This document shows positions 39,601 through 51,147 of a stretch of 64,000 bases of DNA, piece after piece. The notes below the pieces were generated by a model. The model was not told the origin of the DNA and made no database searches. It saw nothing but the letters and a program-made list of their open reading frames with translations. The position numbers and the translations under genes were made by a program. The stretch comes from Cyanoderma ruficeps (lineage: Eukaryota; Chordata; Aves; Passeriformes; Timaliidae): NCBI GenBank assembly GCA_008694505.1, contig VZDJ01000301.1, positions 2,829,485 to 2,893,484 of the forward strand, in the 5' to 3' direction. The number at the start of each line of letters is the position of its first letter. The first letter of the stretch is position 1.

Positions 39601-42600
39601 ATCTATTTTACAGAAATTTAACTGATGTCTCAGTTAATGAACTCAAATAATATAACCTTATTACACATTCTGGATACCAGAAAAACATCAGTTTTCCCTA
39701 ACCCAAACTCTTATTTCACCTTGTGTTTTTTCAGCCTGTATCTTCCATTACATGTTTATAGTGCTGAAACATTCTGACAAAAATCCACAAGACCCAATAC
39801 AGTATCAGGAGCTGAATAACCCTGAAATTATTTTAAAATCTGTGATTTTGTTTACTACATTGGCTTATTAAAAGCAAAAGTCAGAAATTATTTTTTTAAA
39901 AAAAGCTTGATCTTCAAAAAACCCCTTGATCTTAGCTTAAAAAAAAAAGTATAACAGAAATAACAGAAAATTACTCAACTTGAATCACATCCATGCATGT
40001 GTGTACAACTCACCTTGGATGTCAGGATAAACCAACATAAAGAGCAGAGCCCAGCGTAGAGTGGTGGCTGTGGTCTCTGAGCCACCCAGGAAAAGGTCAA
40101 AAACAGATTGCACCATGTTGTCCTCATCAAATGTAGAATTGGGGATATTTTCAGTCTGCAAGTGTCAATGGGAAAGGTAAAAAGGGGTATAGCTGTGTAA
40201 CAGCACTGAGACAGACAGTGATCACTGTATCTAAAGGGACAAGATTTCTAGAGGACAGAGAAAATACAGACACTTGAGCAGAGCACAGATATAGGCAAAG
40301 ACTTTACTCAAATGAGTACACTGATATTGTTAAATTACAGGTGCTGTTGAATGTATGAGTCCTGTTATGCTGCCTTATAAAGTGGCATGTTGACTTCTGT
40401 TAACTTCCACAGCAGAAAAACACATTTCATGGTAATTTTATCCCACCCATACCACTCTCAGCACATGCTGATTTCAGCTATCTTTCTTTTTTCAGAAGCA
40501 GAGACTGCCAACATTTTAAGATTGTCACGATACTCATACTAAGAACAAAAATAATACAACAAGGCAAAAAGAATCAGAATTAAGCAGCCATCTAAATACC
40601 TGCACCTTTTCAAGGTCCTCCTGCAGGTATTTAGATGGATGCCTAACTCTGCCCAACCCTCACTAAGGATTCCACAGTATGATAACAAACCAATGAAAAA
40701 TAATGTGTACTTCTAAAACAAGTTATTGAACTAAATATTCAAAGTTCATATTTTGGGTTTGACACAGAGTTTTTAAGCTGTACTTGCAGAGCTCTGCAGT
40801 AATGTTGTTGTGGACTGACAACAGCAGGGAAGGGGCAGGGAAGCCATTATGGCTGGATCTGTGTCATGTACAGCATTAATTACTCACGTTCTCTATCTGC
40901 TTGAGGTAAAAGTCAATGAAATCTTCTGGTTCATCTATTCTGCCTTTTTCCCTGTGCCTTTTGACTTCCTGCCTTACAAAGGAACGAACAAAATCCCAGG
41001 AAAGTCTTGCTTTACGTGGAGGTCCCGGGAGGAGCTCTGCAAGCCATGGTAATGTTTCACACATCTGGGGAGCAAGAATTTAGCACAGAAGCAGTTAGTG
41101 ACACTGTAGAGAAGCCTTGTGATAGAGATATAGCATGGACATTTTTGGTGCTAAATTGCTGATTTAATTTCTCTGGGAAAAATCCCGTGGCTTTAAAAAG
41201 AAATGTTTAGTACGTAAACATATATTAAAACTACAAATTAGAGACAGCACACTTTCCACCCTGGATTTTTTTCCCATCCTTACTGCATAACTCCATTTGT
41301 ATTTGCCCTGTTAATTCACCAATAAAATAATCTACTTTTGCAGATAGTTGTAACATGTGTCAATATTAATATGTCTAATGTTAATAAACTTTTATGTCTA
41401 TCCCATTAGCATAAAAAATCATTTTATTTCATTTTCACACAGAGTATCATCTTTTCACCTTAACAATACTGGTATTTCCATTACAGAAAATGTCATTATC
41501 CCAAGCACATTACCTTTGCTAAGACATTCTAATAAAGATTATTAATAGAATATAATTGAATCATGTCAAACCCAAAACACTGCAGGTCCAGTTCATATTC
41601 ACAGAATATTAATCAGTATTCAATAATACAATACTTTAATATATACATACTGATATGATTATATTGCATTAAATAACGAGCTCAATAATCAAACAAGTTG
41701 CATATTAGTAATATTCTAATAAGTCATATATAATCTCATGAGTAATATTCTCACATAATAAAAGTGGCTGTTGCCAAAAGCCACTATACAATTGAAGGCT
41801 TCAATCAGCTGGCGGAAGGTTTTATCCTCTAGGGAGAAACGATGTCCAAAAACCACAGCACAAATCACATTGGAGACAGCATGGACAACGGGGAAGGAAG
41901 GGTCAACAGCTTCTCCTGCAGACAGAGAAGAACATTCATCTCCAATGCACTTCCTTCTCCTCCTTTGCTATTCGAGAGAAAAGATTACTGTGACATTTCA
42001 TAATAGATGTCGTCTATGATATTTACTGTTACTCAGAAACACCCCAAATTCACTAGGAAAAGTAACAAAACTCACTCAAAAATGAGGACAGGAAAGCCTC
42101 AAATCTTTAACTCCTGGTCTTGTTTTTTAATTTGCTTTCCTTTTTGCTTTCCTTTTTTTCTTTTTTTAATCTCAATCTTGGTGTATAGAAGTGCCCTGGG
42201 GAGCTGCTTCACTGGCTAGCTCACTCCCTGGCCTCTGTATAAGAGAGGCTTGGTGGGTGTGAACCTCAGGCTGAAGCGTGGTCGATGGCGTGGAAGAAAG
42301 AGTGGACTCTCACTTGAGTTTTGTCTGCTTTACTCTTCCCGGTTAACTCCCATGTGCAGATGGACAGGGCAGGGAGGGAGAGACCCAGAGCGAGAGCCCC
42401 GGCTGTCGCCCTGAATTTTCTGCCTTCTGTCTTTGTTGCTGCAGATTCTCACGCAGCTTCATCTAAACAATGTGTATTTTTAGAATGTTTACCTACTTCT
42501 CCTCTGAGGGAAGAATTAGTTGATGATGATGTCCACCATCCGGGTTAGAGAGGTGGCAACCTGAAGTAGCCAATCTCTTGACCTTTGTACAAATGTATCT

Positions 42601-45600
42601 AAGTGGAGTCAGATTTTTGAATTAAAGAGTTGTTCCCTTGAACTGCTGCTGTGTGGAGCCTCATCTTTTTGTCCCTGAAGTTGGGACACTCCCAGCCTTG
42701 GCAATCGACACCCGGAAGCCCCTCTGTCCTCACCTTAAGTACAGGGGGCAGTACCTTGGGCAGGGGAGAACTTGGAGCCAATCTCAGGGGAGGGGGGGAG
42801 TGACCTAGAATGGGGGAACTTAACAGAACAATGAAAGAAGGTGGTACCGGGGTACCTTGCCAAATCCTAGGGCTTTTCCCCCAGAATCTTCCAGATGTTA
42901 CAAGGTGATTGACAAGGTCTATCACAAGGGAAACGCCATCGGAGGTTTGGGATGGGGTGTAGGAACAAACCATTACCAACATATAAGAAAATATACAGAA
43001 CATTAGAAAACCCAAAATGCACACTGCTACATTGGTGTTGATCCCAAAATACAATAATCTCAAGGGTTCTGAGGGTTTTTTTCCTCAAAAAATAAATAAC
43101 CAAAGAAACTTCAGTATTTTGGGTTCAGGGATTTCCCTGCTGTATTGCTTCATGTTTCTTTTTCCAGTCTGTTAGCAAACACCACAGAACATGTGGTCTG
43201 CAGTTCTTTAGCACCTTATCCTAGATCTGCAAATCTAAGGTGTGCTCCAAATCCATTCTGTTCTGTAACAAAAGTAGTCTTTACCCTTAGAGTCAAGCAG
43301 GCTGTACTGTGTCTGCCCCCAAGCACTGTGTCAATGCCATACCCTCTTTGTCTCTGAAGAACTCGACCAGGTAACGGGCCTCGGTTTGTATCCCACGCTC
43401 CATTCCTTTATTCCCCATTCCCAGTTTTCGCAGAGTTCTGATTCCAAAATGTCTCTGTTGTTTCCAAGTGAGACCATTTGAGACCAAGATACCTTTAGCC
43501 ATCAAGAACAAATTTCATGTCATAATAAAGTTCATACAATTGTAAATGATGAACACAGGAAGAGTCACCTCATCATGCTGTTGCTCAAAGAGGAGGGAAC
43601 ATCAGGGCAGTGTTCTTTGAACTGAATGTAGTTAGAGGCAGAGAAAACGCCTTGGTTAAGATATTCCCATCCCTGCAAAAGCCCCAGTTGAATCTCTGGA
43701 CTCACACACCAGCCTTCCAGACCTAATCCTATTTTTTCTGAAGCATCTGTCTCTGGTCTTTGAGGGATCCTGTTCTACCAGGACTTTTACACCCAGTATT
43801 GAATTCTCATCCTGGAAACGTGCCTTCTGGAAAGACAATGAAGTCAGGACAAGAACCACCCAGCCAAAATGAGAAGGAAAAATAGGCTTTAGCCAATCTG
43901 CAAACAGCTTCTTAGGATCAAGAGTTCCTGTGGGACAGAAAGGAATCCCAGCCTTCCCTGCTGTGAGCCTGTTCTAGCAGAGACCACCCAGCACAGACAA
44001 GTTAATCTGCTTGGTGGGGAAATTCCCTCCATCAGTCTAGCCTGCACTTCCCCTGGGAAAGCCAGCTTGCTCCTCAAGACAGCTGCTTCATTACAGACTG
44101 GGATAACTCTCCCTTTCCTTCTGCTGCCCTGGGAACTAGGGACAGGCAGGTGGTATTTGTGTTTCAGAGTCACAAACTTACAGCTGAGCAGCAGCTGTTT
44201 CTTAAAGCCATCCCTGCAACAATTTGTGAGTTTTAGGGCACTTGTCACAACCCATCTACTTTTCTCCACAGCACCCAGATAAAAAGTGACAATACAGATC
44301 CTTCCAAATGGACTGAAATGGCCCCAGACTTAATAGTCTCTATACCTTAAAGTGTTTTTTCCCCTACTTACATTAGCTAGTATTAGAAATTAAAGCCTTC
44401 CAGACTGCAGCTCACATGAAACAAATCCTGACTGAGGGTAAAGGCATCTGCTGTACATTCTCTGGATAAGAGGCTGATGGAAACAAGTTCAATTATGTCT
44501 GTTTTAAACACATCACTGTCTTTGTTCTTCATCTACCTTGATTCAGCAGTGTATGTGATAGGACAATAGAATGCTTTCAACACTCTGACTAATAAATTTA
44601 AAGCTCCACTGACTTCCCTGTGGCTTTGTACTTCAGAACAAGACTAGATCAAAGTTCTGTATATGCTTTCCTTCCAGCAACACTTGTTGTAAACAAACAA
44701 CTGGGAGCATAAAGATTTACTTTAGTCTCAGCTTGCAGAGGAGGCTGCAGGGTTGGGATTATTTCAAATCAGGACACACAGACAACTAAGAATGGACAAA
44801 CAAGACCATGCTGCTCTGATAAGATGCTGAAATACATGTGTTACAGTGGGATTTGGAGACCACTTAGGGTGATGCTTCAGAATTGTATGATTAACCTTGA
44901 GCAGACAGAAAAAGTCAGCTGGGAACTAGGGGTTTTTCAGTAAGAAAAACAAGACAAGAGACAAAGAAAGTCAAGGATGAAGTCCTTCCACAGACATGAA
45001 CATCTTACCCTTTCCATCTGCCATTCTCTTGAAAATGTAGGTCTGCAGTCGCCCTGAGACATCCTCTGAGTTGTTGGTGAGACCATTCTTCACAGCCTGG
45101 AACCCATAGAGCACCACCATAGGTCTGTGGCCTATCCACAGGGTGCAGATGTTGCCATAGGTTTTTGCCAGCTGTAGGTAAGATCAATGCCAAAATAATA
45201 CCCGTGGGAGAAACACAGAGGAACATGCACACATGATGGGCTGCTCTCTTCCAGCACGTTACTCAGGGATTCAGGAGGTGAAAAGGGACAGTGGCTGGGG
45301 TTTGTGGTGGGGGTGCTTTCCACAGGAAGGGTCTGGGCTCTCCCTGGGAACACACCACCCATAGAAATGTGAGCAATGAAAGAATAAATGGTCCTTTTCT
45401 AGAACTTGGCCTGGGTTGCCTTTGCAATACCAACCATAGGGTAAATGCCCTTGGGTATTTATGGATCTGTACAAGGTTTCCTGTGAAATTGCACCTGCCC
45501 ATTCTTGGTTACATTTTTCAACTACATATTTCATTCCCTGAGACAACAACGAGAATTTCTTGAAATTCTAAATTCCAGGTGTAAATCCCCTTCTAGCACT

Positions 45601-46676
45601 TCAGATTTCACATTTCAATGGCAGGAACTCTTCCCATCTTATACTGAAATACAGTCAACTGAGACATCCAAGCATAGATCCCATGTCTGGGTAGTGATTG
45701 GGACTGCTCTCAGGCAATGCTGTGGGTATTCTGCAAGGACAAAGTCCCTGACACTAGACCAGGCAGCAGTACAGGTCTGTACTCTCACTGTAATTAACAT
45801 GTACCCATCAGAAAATTTTAGCATCATGGTCTTTTAAGCTCTCTTCAGCTGCAGCCAGGTACCCTCCAACCTGCAAGTTGCACTTAGCACATAAAGAAAG
45901 AGCAATTTGAAAAGTACATTAACACATTGGGTTCTCTTGTGACATTTTGGCTCAGTGCAGGATATTGAAAACTGAAAGAATCTGTATTAACAGGCTTAGC
46001 ATGGACCTAATTCTTCACATCAATTCTTTCTTTTCACCATCATAGAGCACATCCCAGACTAGACTTCAGAGATGTAACAGATCAAAGGATTTGGCTGCAT
46101 ATGGGATACAATCTTGTTTCCATTCCACTACAGCAGAAGATATGCTGGTGTGCGTTTCACATATTCTGAATTCAAGACACCTAGTTTTAGATGATTTTCA
46201 ATATATGCCTGTGATGGGAAATCTGAGAGTCACTTTTTTCTTTCAAGGCCAAAGATTCCCTCAAAACAGAAGACTTTTCTTCTGAGGCAAAATTACTATG
46301 ATCAGTTCTGTTTTAGTTGCACACTTTTCAGCTTTAATATGAATTAGACTGTCTGCAGGTTTTTACCTTAACTTGTTTAGGTACTTCACTTCCACAATTC
46401 ACGTTCTCTCAGGATTCTCCCTGTTACCACACCAGCCTAATAACAACCATCACCATTTTTGACATGTTTTGCCTCAATAGCTCTTCAGTTCCCATCTGCA
46501 AATCATACCTTTTTCAGGCTCCTGTGATCAGCTCTGAAGTTTATCCACCAGACACTTCCAATGATGGGAAATGGGATTGGTCCAGGAGGAAATCCACGAC
46601 TCTTCCACTGCAAATTCAGGAACTGTGCACTCAGAAGAAACAAAACCAGGGCTATGAGAATCACACTTATCATCAT
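36628..46676 (-). CDS. CYP2J: Cytochrome P450 2J paralogue C, nine exons, intact but with unusual substitutions
   Basis: Third tandem minus-strand CYP2J gene. Exons in transcript order are 46509-46676, 45009-45171, 43343-43492, 41755-41915, 40888-41064, 40014-40155, 38533-38720, 37982-38123 and 36628-36806 (stop TAG). It encodes 489 residues. Exon 1 is one codon shorter than in its neighbours, and the gene starts with two Met codons in a row (46676-46671), either of which could be used. It keeps the PPGP hinge, WKQQRHF (helix C), GGSETTA (I-helix, 297-303), ExxR (354-357) and FSAGHRVCPG with thiolate Cys435. Two prolines found in the other three copies are Ala here: Ala367 in TLAREA and Ala427 in FLAFSAG just before the haem loop. 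The frame and all splice sites are intact, so I read it as an active but diverged enzyme. Its introns carry an LTR-like insertion, a duplicated 175-bp segment and a strong stem-loop. A poly(A) signal lies 215 nt past the stop. Confidence 0.92.
38256..38432 (+). repeat. 175-bp direct repeat, copy 1 (intron 7 of paralogue C)
   Basis: This segment, from 'taatctcaagggttctgagg' to about 'agcacctcaccctaa', recurs at 43054-43226 in the same orientation at roughly 85-90% identity by eye. It lies between exons 8 and 7 of paralogue C. The equivalent intron of A has nothing similar. It is either an intragenic duplication or two copies of an uncatalogued interspersed repeat. Confidence 0.8.
40575..40651 (-). 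ncRNA. Strong intronic stem-loop in intron 5 of paralogue C (pre-miRNA-like or palindromic relic)
   Basis: The arms 40588-40604 and 40622-40638 are perfect 17-bp reverse complements (ccatctaaatacctgca). Pairing continues outward to 40575 and 40651, giving 27 Watson-Crick pairs in 30 positions around a 17-nt loop. Two of the three mismatches are A-C on the plus strand, so they become G-U wobbles in RNA read from the minus strand. That is the sense strand of gene C. A 77-nt hairpin with one true mismatch is pre-miRNA sized. No known miRNA is recognised. A short palindromic transposon relic is the main alternative. Confidence 0.4.
42182..43053. mobile_element. Probable LTR-like (endogenous retrovirus) insertion in intron 3 of paralogue C
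   Basis: An 872-bp block with base composition unlike the AT-rich intron around it: GC-rich with several CpGs. It begins TGTAT and ends ATACA, the inverted TG...CA ends expected of a retroviral LTR. It has a TATAAGAG box at about 42236-42243 and an AATTAAA-type signal near 42620. The nine bases TAATCTCAA occur just outside both ends (42167-42175 and 43055-43063). This is longer than a usual LTR target duplication and does not abut the left end, so it may be chance. No gag, pol or env is present. A 154-codon frame on the minus strand (42599-43063) falls inside the block and looks incidental. The family and orientation are not resolved. Confidence 0.4.
43054..43226 (+). repeat. 175-bp direct repeat, copy 2 (intron 3 of paralogue C)
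   Basis: Second copy of the segment at 38256-38432. Its left edge coincides within a few bases with the right end of the LTR-like block (42182-43053), and its right edge fades about 115 bp before exon 3 (43343). The shared part includes 'tttccctgctgtattgcttc' and 'ccagtctgttagcaaa'. Confidence 0.8.
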
Positions 46677-47528
46677 TTCACGCTTCCAAACTTGTAGGAT
46701 AAAACTGCTACAAATCTGTCTGTTGAAATGACTCTGTATTGCTCTTGTTAACTCTTCCCTGTCACATTGAAGATTTCTGAATTTTCACCTCCCTTCTTTC
46801 CTACTACTCTTCCTGATAGGATGAGGATTATTTCCATTCTTGAGTGTTATTTAATACGTCCCTATGAGGCAATATGCTAATAGATACCATTATTTTAAGA
46901 TCCAGCAGAGGCTGGATCAAAGAAGGTGGGAACCTCAGCCAGAAACATCCCTTTGAGCAATCAGTTTCACAGAATGCATCACTCAAAATACTGACTACAT
47001 GCATGCCAAGAACTCAGGTACAAAGCTGCAGCTGTCAGATGAGGGCAGAAACACTCATCAGGTAGCATTCTTGGTGCAGAAGTAAAAGGTAGCAGCCAGT
47101 AGCCTTGTACAACAGTGCGTACAGATGCAGACTTGGGAACCAAGAGCAAAGAAGTGTTGTAATTTGAGTTTCACAGTAAACAATACAGATGAACTGCAAA
47201 TAGCACAGTGAAGAATCAAACATAACTAGTGTTATTGGCAAAAAGTGTAACAGACCTTACATTAAACTATTTTGGGGCTGAGTCCTTGTCCCCTGTGAGG
47301 CTTTATGAATTAGTTTCTAACTTATCTCAGTAGCAGGAGTCCTGCTCAGCAGAATTAATTCCAGAGCCTGTAATTCATTGCTTTGTTTTTAATTCACAGC
47401 ACCTGAAGCAGCACATGCAAAGACCTCCTCAACACAAAAATAATCCCTACAAACAGGAGCAGTTCTTAGAAGATTCCTAGAGCACAGCTAGTGGAATAGG
47501 CTGTTTGGGATGTTGGTACCAAGCTGCC

Positions 47529-47687
47529 TTATGAAGAACAGCAGACCTTATAGGGATGATGCCGTGCAGTGCTCCTCAAAGGAGTGTCTTCAATTTCATC
47601 AGACAAGGTGAATCTAAACACCTGCAAAAGGCTGAAGAAGAGAAGGAACTCCATATGCTGACTGCTTACCCAAAAATATACATAGCT
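47529..47687 (-). pseudogene. Solitary relic of a CYP2J exon 9 (fifth copy remnant)
   Basis: On the minus strand this aligns by eye along the full length of the CYP2J last exon. A conserved CTGCAG acceptor (47688-47690) is followed by a damaged haem loop in which the thiolate Cys and the LGxQ after it are still visible. Then comes MEFLLFFSLLQVFRFTL, matching the VELFIFFTNLLRAFTF region of D, a shortened middle, HHPYKVC (compare HPYKLC), and a TAA close to the normal stop. It is about 159 nt instead of 179, with at least one 1-nt frameshift inside the haem loop. I found no exons 1-8 near it. It lies 0.85 kb upstream of paralogue C's start, in the same orientation as A-C, so it is probably what is left of a further tandem copy. 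Confidence 0.8.
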
Positions 47688-49149
47688 CTGCAGAAAGAAC
47701 ACAAGAAGGCAATTACGTTAATTAAATGTTAATTGCTGTTTCCACCACACCTCTGATGTCTTGCCCTGTGCTTTCTCTGAGGCTGCTGCTCCTCTCACAG
47801 CAGAGATATCCCTGTGGGTTGTCATTCTGTCTCAAGGTTTGCTGTCTAAAAAAACTGAACTCATCCTCACAACTCCACTTGCACAATCCATTTGTGTTAT
47901 TTACCAGCTGGTAGAAAGGACATCAGGCATGTTTTGAAAGCACTTTTCATATTTTATTCATTCATCCAAGTGCTTCAGTAGCATTCAAGGCACCTATCTC
48001 AACCACTGTTTACAAGGGAAAGAACACTTCCCTGGGGAAAAAAAAATCCTCCCTTACACAGTAATTAATCTGGACTGGATTCCAGAAATTTCTTCCAGTG
48101 CTCAAGAATCAGTTGCAATATATTGCAAATATATTTTCAATAACTATACTGTCCTGCAGGAAAGGAGGAGTTGATCCTAAACTGTCTCTAAACCTCTGTC
48201 CCTGGCAAATTCATCTGAACAAGTCTTACCTCAAATTTTCTGTTCTGTCCACAACTTCTGACATTCCAAGTGCAGCATCTGGGGTAATAGATACTGCTCT
48301 GAAAAACTGTCAAAAAGAACGCTGAGTCTGCAAATACTCAAACATTAGGAAATGCCAGAAGTAAAACTGTCTGTACAACATTAAGTACTTCTTCCTGACA
48401 CTTCAGGGAGCAAAGGGTATGTGCTGTGGTTAATTTCTGAAATTCTTGTCTCTGTTCAGCTCTTCTGCAGCTGACTGCAGAGCACTGCCAAGATTACACA
48501 GCACTTCACAAACCAGGGAGACTGAAAGGGCACCAGGCCGTGGTAGCTTCCACACCATCAGGATATACAGCACCAGTGCAAGGTCTGCATTGCTTTCACC
48601 TAAACAGCACCGCATTTCAACACCAAAACAGGCAAAACTAGCCAACCAAACAGAACAAACAACAACAAAAACAATGGGAAAACAAAACAAAATTTAAAAA
48701 AAAAAACAAAAACCAAAACAAACAAAAAGGATGTTTACAGCAGTCGCTTTCCTTCCTAATAGCTAGAGCTCTTACTTTTTCTAGTTCTGCTCTCACTGCA
48801 TGCCAGTGATGCCAAAAACTTGGTAGATCTCTATAAGATACCGACTGGTTTTATTTTGAGATGACTGGCTTGACTGTGTAGTAGTAGCAGGAAGAGAAAG
48901 TGATGGATGCTACGATTCATGGTAATGCAAAATTATAGAATTTAAATGAACTCCATCAATGTGCACAAATTGCAGGACTTAAGTACACAAATTCAGGACT
49001 AAAATGTAAATAAAGTAATTGTGAGATCAAGTAGGTAGAGGCAGGTGTTTACAGAGAAGCTTTCTGCAAGCAAGTTGTTTTGGAGAAAATCAGTTTTTCC
49101 TGGTTCCAATATCTTCATTATATGTGAACAACACCTGTCCATGCAAGAC

Positions 49150-50265
49150 TTATTACCTGACAAATACTGTCACAAAAGCTCCTTGGCAGACATGGAAGAC
49201 GTTTAGTCAGCTCAGAAAACCCTCTTTTCTAATGAAGGTTTTAGAGCAGAGGAGTGGGAAGAAAATACAGGGAAAGAGCAGAACAGGAACAGTCATACCT
49301 GCCATCTACAACTTGACTTTCATTAGTCAATCTTCAAGCGCTTTCGAAAAGTGAACATCAGGGTTAATAAGCTCAGAGACATAAAGCAAGTTCATGAGAG
49401 TCACAGACAAGCTATGAACAAATCTAGGAACTAAATCTGAAATTTCAAGTCCCATTCCAGTGCTTTGTCTATGCAACCTAAAAAACTCATCAATCTTCCA
49501 TTCTCAACAAAACAGATGACAGCAGGAGGCAAAAACCTACTTTATGTAAAATGCTTATCATCAAAGTTCTCTTTTCCTGAACTGAACAGAAACACAGACT
49601 GGGAATTTCTTTTGCCCACATTTCCCAGTCTTGTGTTCACTCCAGCTGTGCTGTAAGCCACATTCTCCCTCCCTCAAGTGCTTGCTTGGACATAGAGTGT
49701 CTGTGTAACTCTCCTCCCTCAGAGTAATTCTGATGCCTCCAGTTAACAGCTCTTGTTATGAAGCTCTTGAAAGATCAGGGAGTGCAGGGGAGGAAGGGAC
49801 AGCTAAGTCGAAAAATCCAAATTAATGACTCCACTGGTGGCCGGGGGGGAGGTGTGAAGGAAAAGAACAACAACAAAAAACCAAACCTAAAAACAATCCC
49901 AAAACCTTCTTAGCAATGCCTGTGCTGTTTAGCTTGAGGTCAGGCCAGGCAGCAAGAACATCAGGCAGTGTTTTCTAATATGTGCTGAGCCTGTCCCAGC
50001 AACAGACAAAAAACAAGCCCTGGTTTTCTGTCAGAGCAGATGACAGCCTCTGGGCAAAGGTGTGCCAGGAACCCTTTCCACCCCTTGTATGCACATTCAT
50101 CATTTGCTTCACACCTTCCTAAGGGTGCTGTTCTTTGCTTCCCACTCCTGTGGCCTGAAATCTTCATTACAAAAACAGGTTTCCTCATCTGCTCAAAACT
50201 ATCAAACTCAATACCTGTCATCTTAAATGGAGATGCAGCTCTTGCAAGAGTATTTGTGTCAGAGG
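49150..50265. repeat. Diverged inverted repeat pair in the C-D spacer
   Basis: About 115-145 bp at 49150-49265 (plus) matches the reverse complement of 50118-50265 at roughly 70-75% by eye. The clearest stretch contains 'taatgaag' and 'aggagtgggaag' in both arms. Translated, the plus arm gives LRKPSFLMKV and the minus arm MRKPVFVMKI, with RSGK following in both. The minus arm sits in an open 86-codon frame (49961-50221). This is either two copies of an old interspersed repeat or a duplicated exon-like fragment. It lies between head-to-head CYP2J genes. Confidence 0.55.
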
Positions 50266-51048
50266 AGATCGAGCAAGATTTATGTAACAGCTACTACTCA
50301 CATGTACTGAAAATATTTAAATAAACAGTATTGAAACAGCTTCCTTGTTTTTTCTCTGCTTGTGAACTTCAACCCACGCGTTTGTGAAATAACTTTGCCT
50401 CACTGTATTTCAGTTTGCCCACAGCTCTCACCTAGAAGCAGGAAAACACACTTCCCACAGTGTTCAAAGGGTCAGGCTCAGACTAACACTCTTGGTGGGT
50501 CCAGACTTATTCAGATGGAACCATATTTCCCTCACATTAAGCCCTTTTCTTTCTTTTTGTTTTCTTCTCTTAAGTTGTATCATAATCACTGTTATTAATA
50601 GGCAAATTCATGGCTTAACTCGTCTTAATTCTGGTAATTTTAGGTGTATAAATCATACCCTCACTGATGGGCATGAGAGCATCAAGAGCTTTCAGAAGTC
50701 TTTAACTGTTGCAAAACTTGCAAACTGAACAAGTGGTTCTGTGCACAAATAAAAAATAGAACAGCACTCACTTCCTTTTAACCAGACAGGACCAGCTGGA
50801 TGAAATGGGGGAAAAATAAAACAAATGGAGAAATGAAGTTCTGATGTACAGAAGCAGCAAGTGAATGTAGATAGTTACATCAGGTAACTAATTTTAAAAT
50901 CTCAAATAGCATCAAAAGCTGAAAAAATGGCCGGATAAATAACTGCTCAATAGCATAACTCAGTAACACTGCAATTTTTACATGTGGAAGTGTCAGAATT
51001 GGCTGACAAAACCATAAAAGTTAACGAATTTCAAATGGCTTTCCTTAC

Positions 51049-51147
51049 TTTTTTGTCGACTTAACTCTTCAACTGTAAGGTTCATAGAACCATGCTGCTG
51101 GAAATTATGCTTATCAAATATTTGTTTCCATTTCTCTGCCCAAAAAC
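51049..51147 (-). other. Candidate orphan exon with degenerate EF-hand-like sequence
   Basis: On the minus strand a TTTATTTAG acceptor leads into a 99-nt phase-symmetric segment ending at an AAAAAA|GTAAGG donor. Its frame reads FWAEKWKQIFDKHNF then QQHGSMNLTVEEL. The hydrophobic-D...G.hydrophobic..EEL spacing resembles a degenerate EF hand. The open frame continues upstream to about 51214. It is not CYP sequence. In mammals C1orf87, an EF-hand protein, neighbours CYP2J2 on the same strand, so a link is possible but unproven. It may equally be a fortuitous frame. Confidence 0.28.

Noticed and set aside
42599..43063. 154-codon open frame on the minus strand, the longest single frame in the window
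   Set aside because: It falls almost entirely inside the LTR-like block, spans both ends of different features and shows no domain. It is best explained as chance openness in a GC-rich element.
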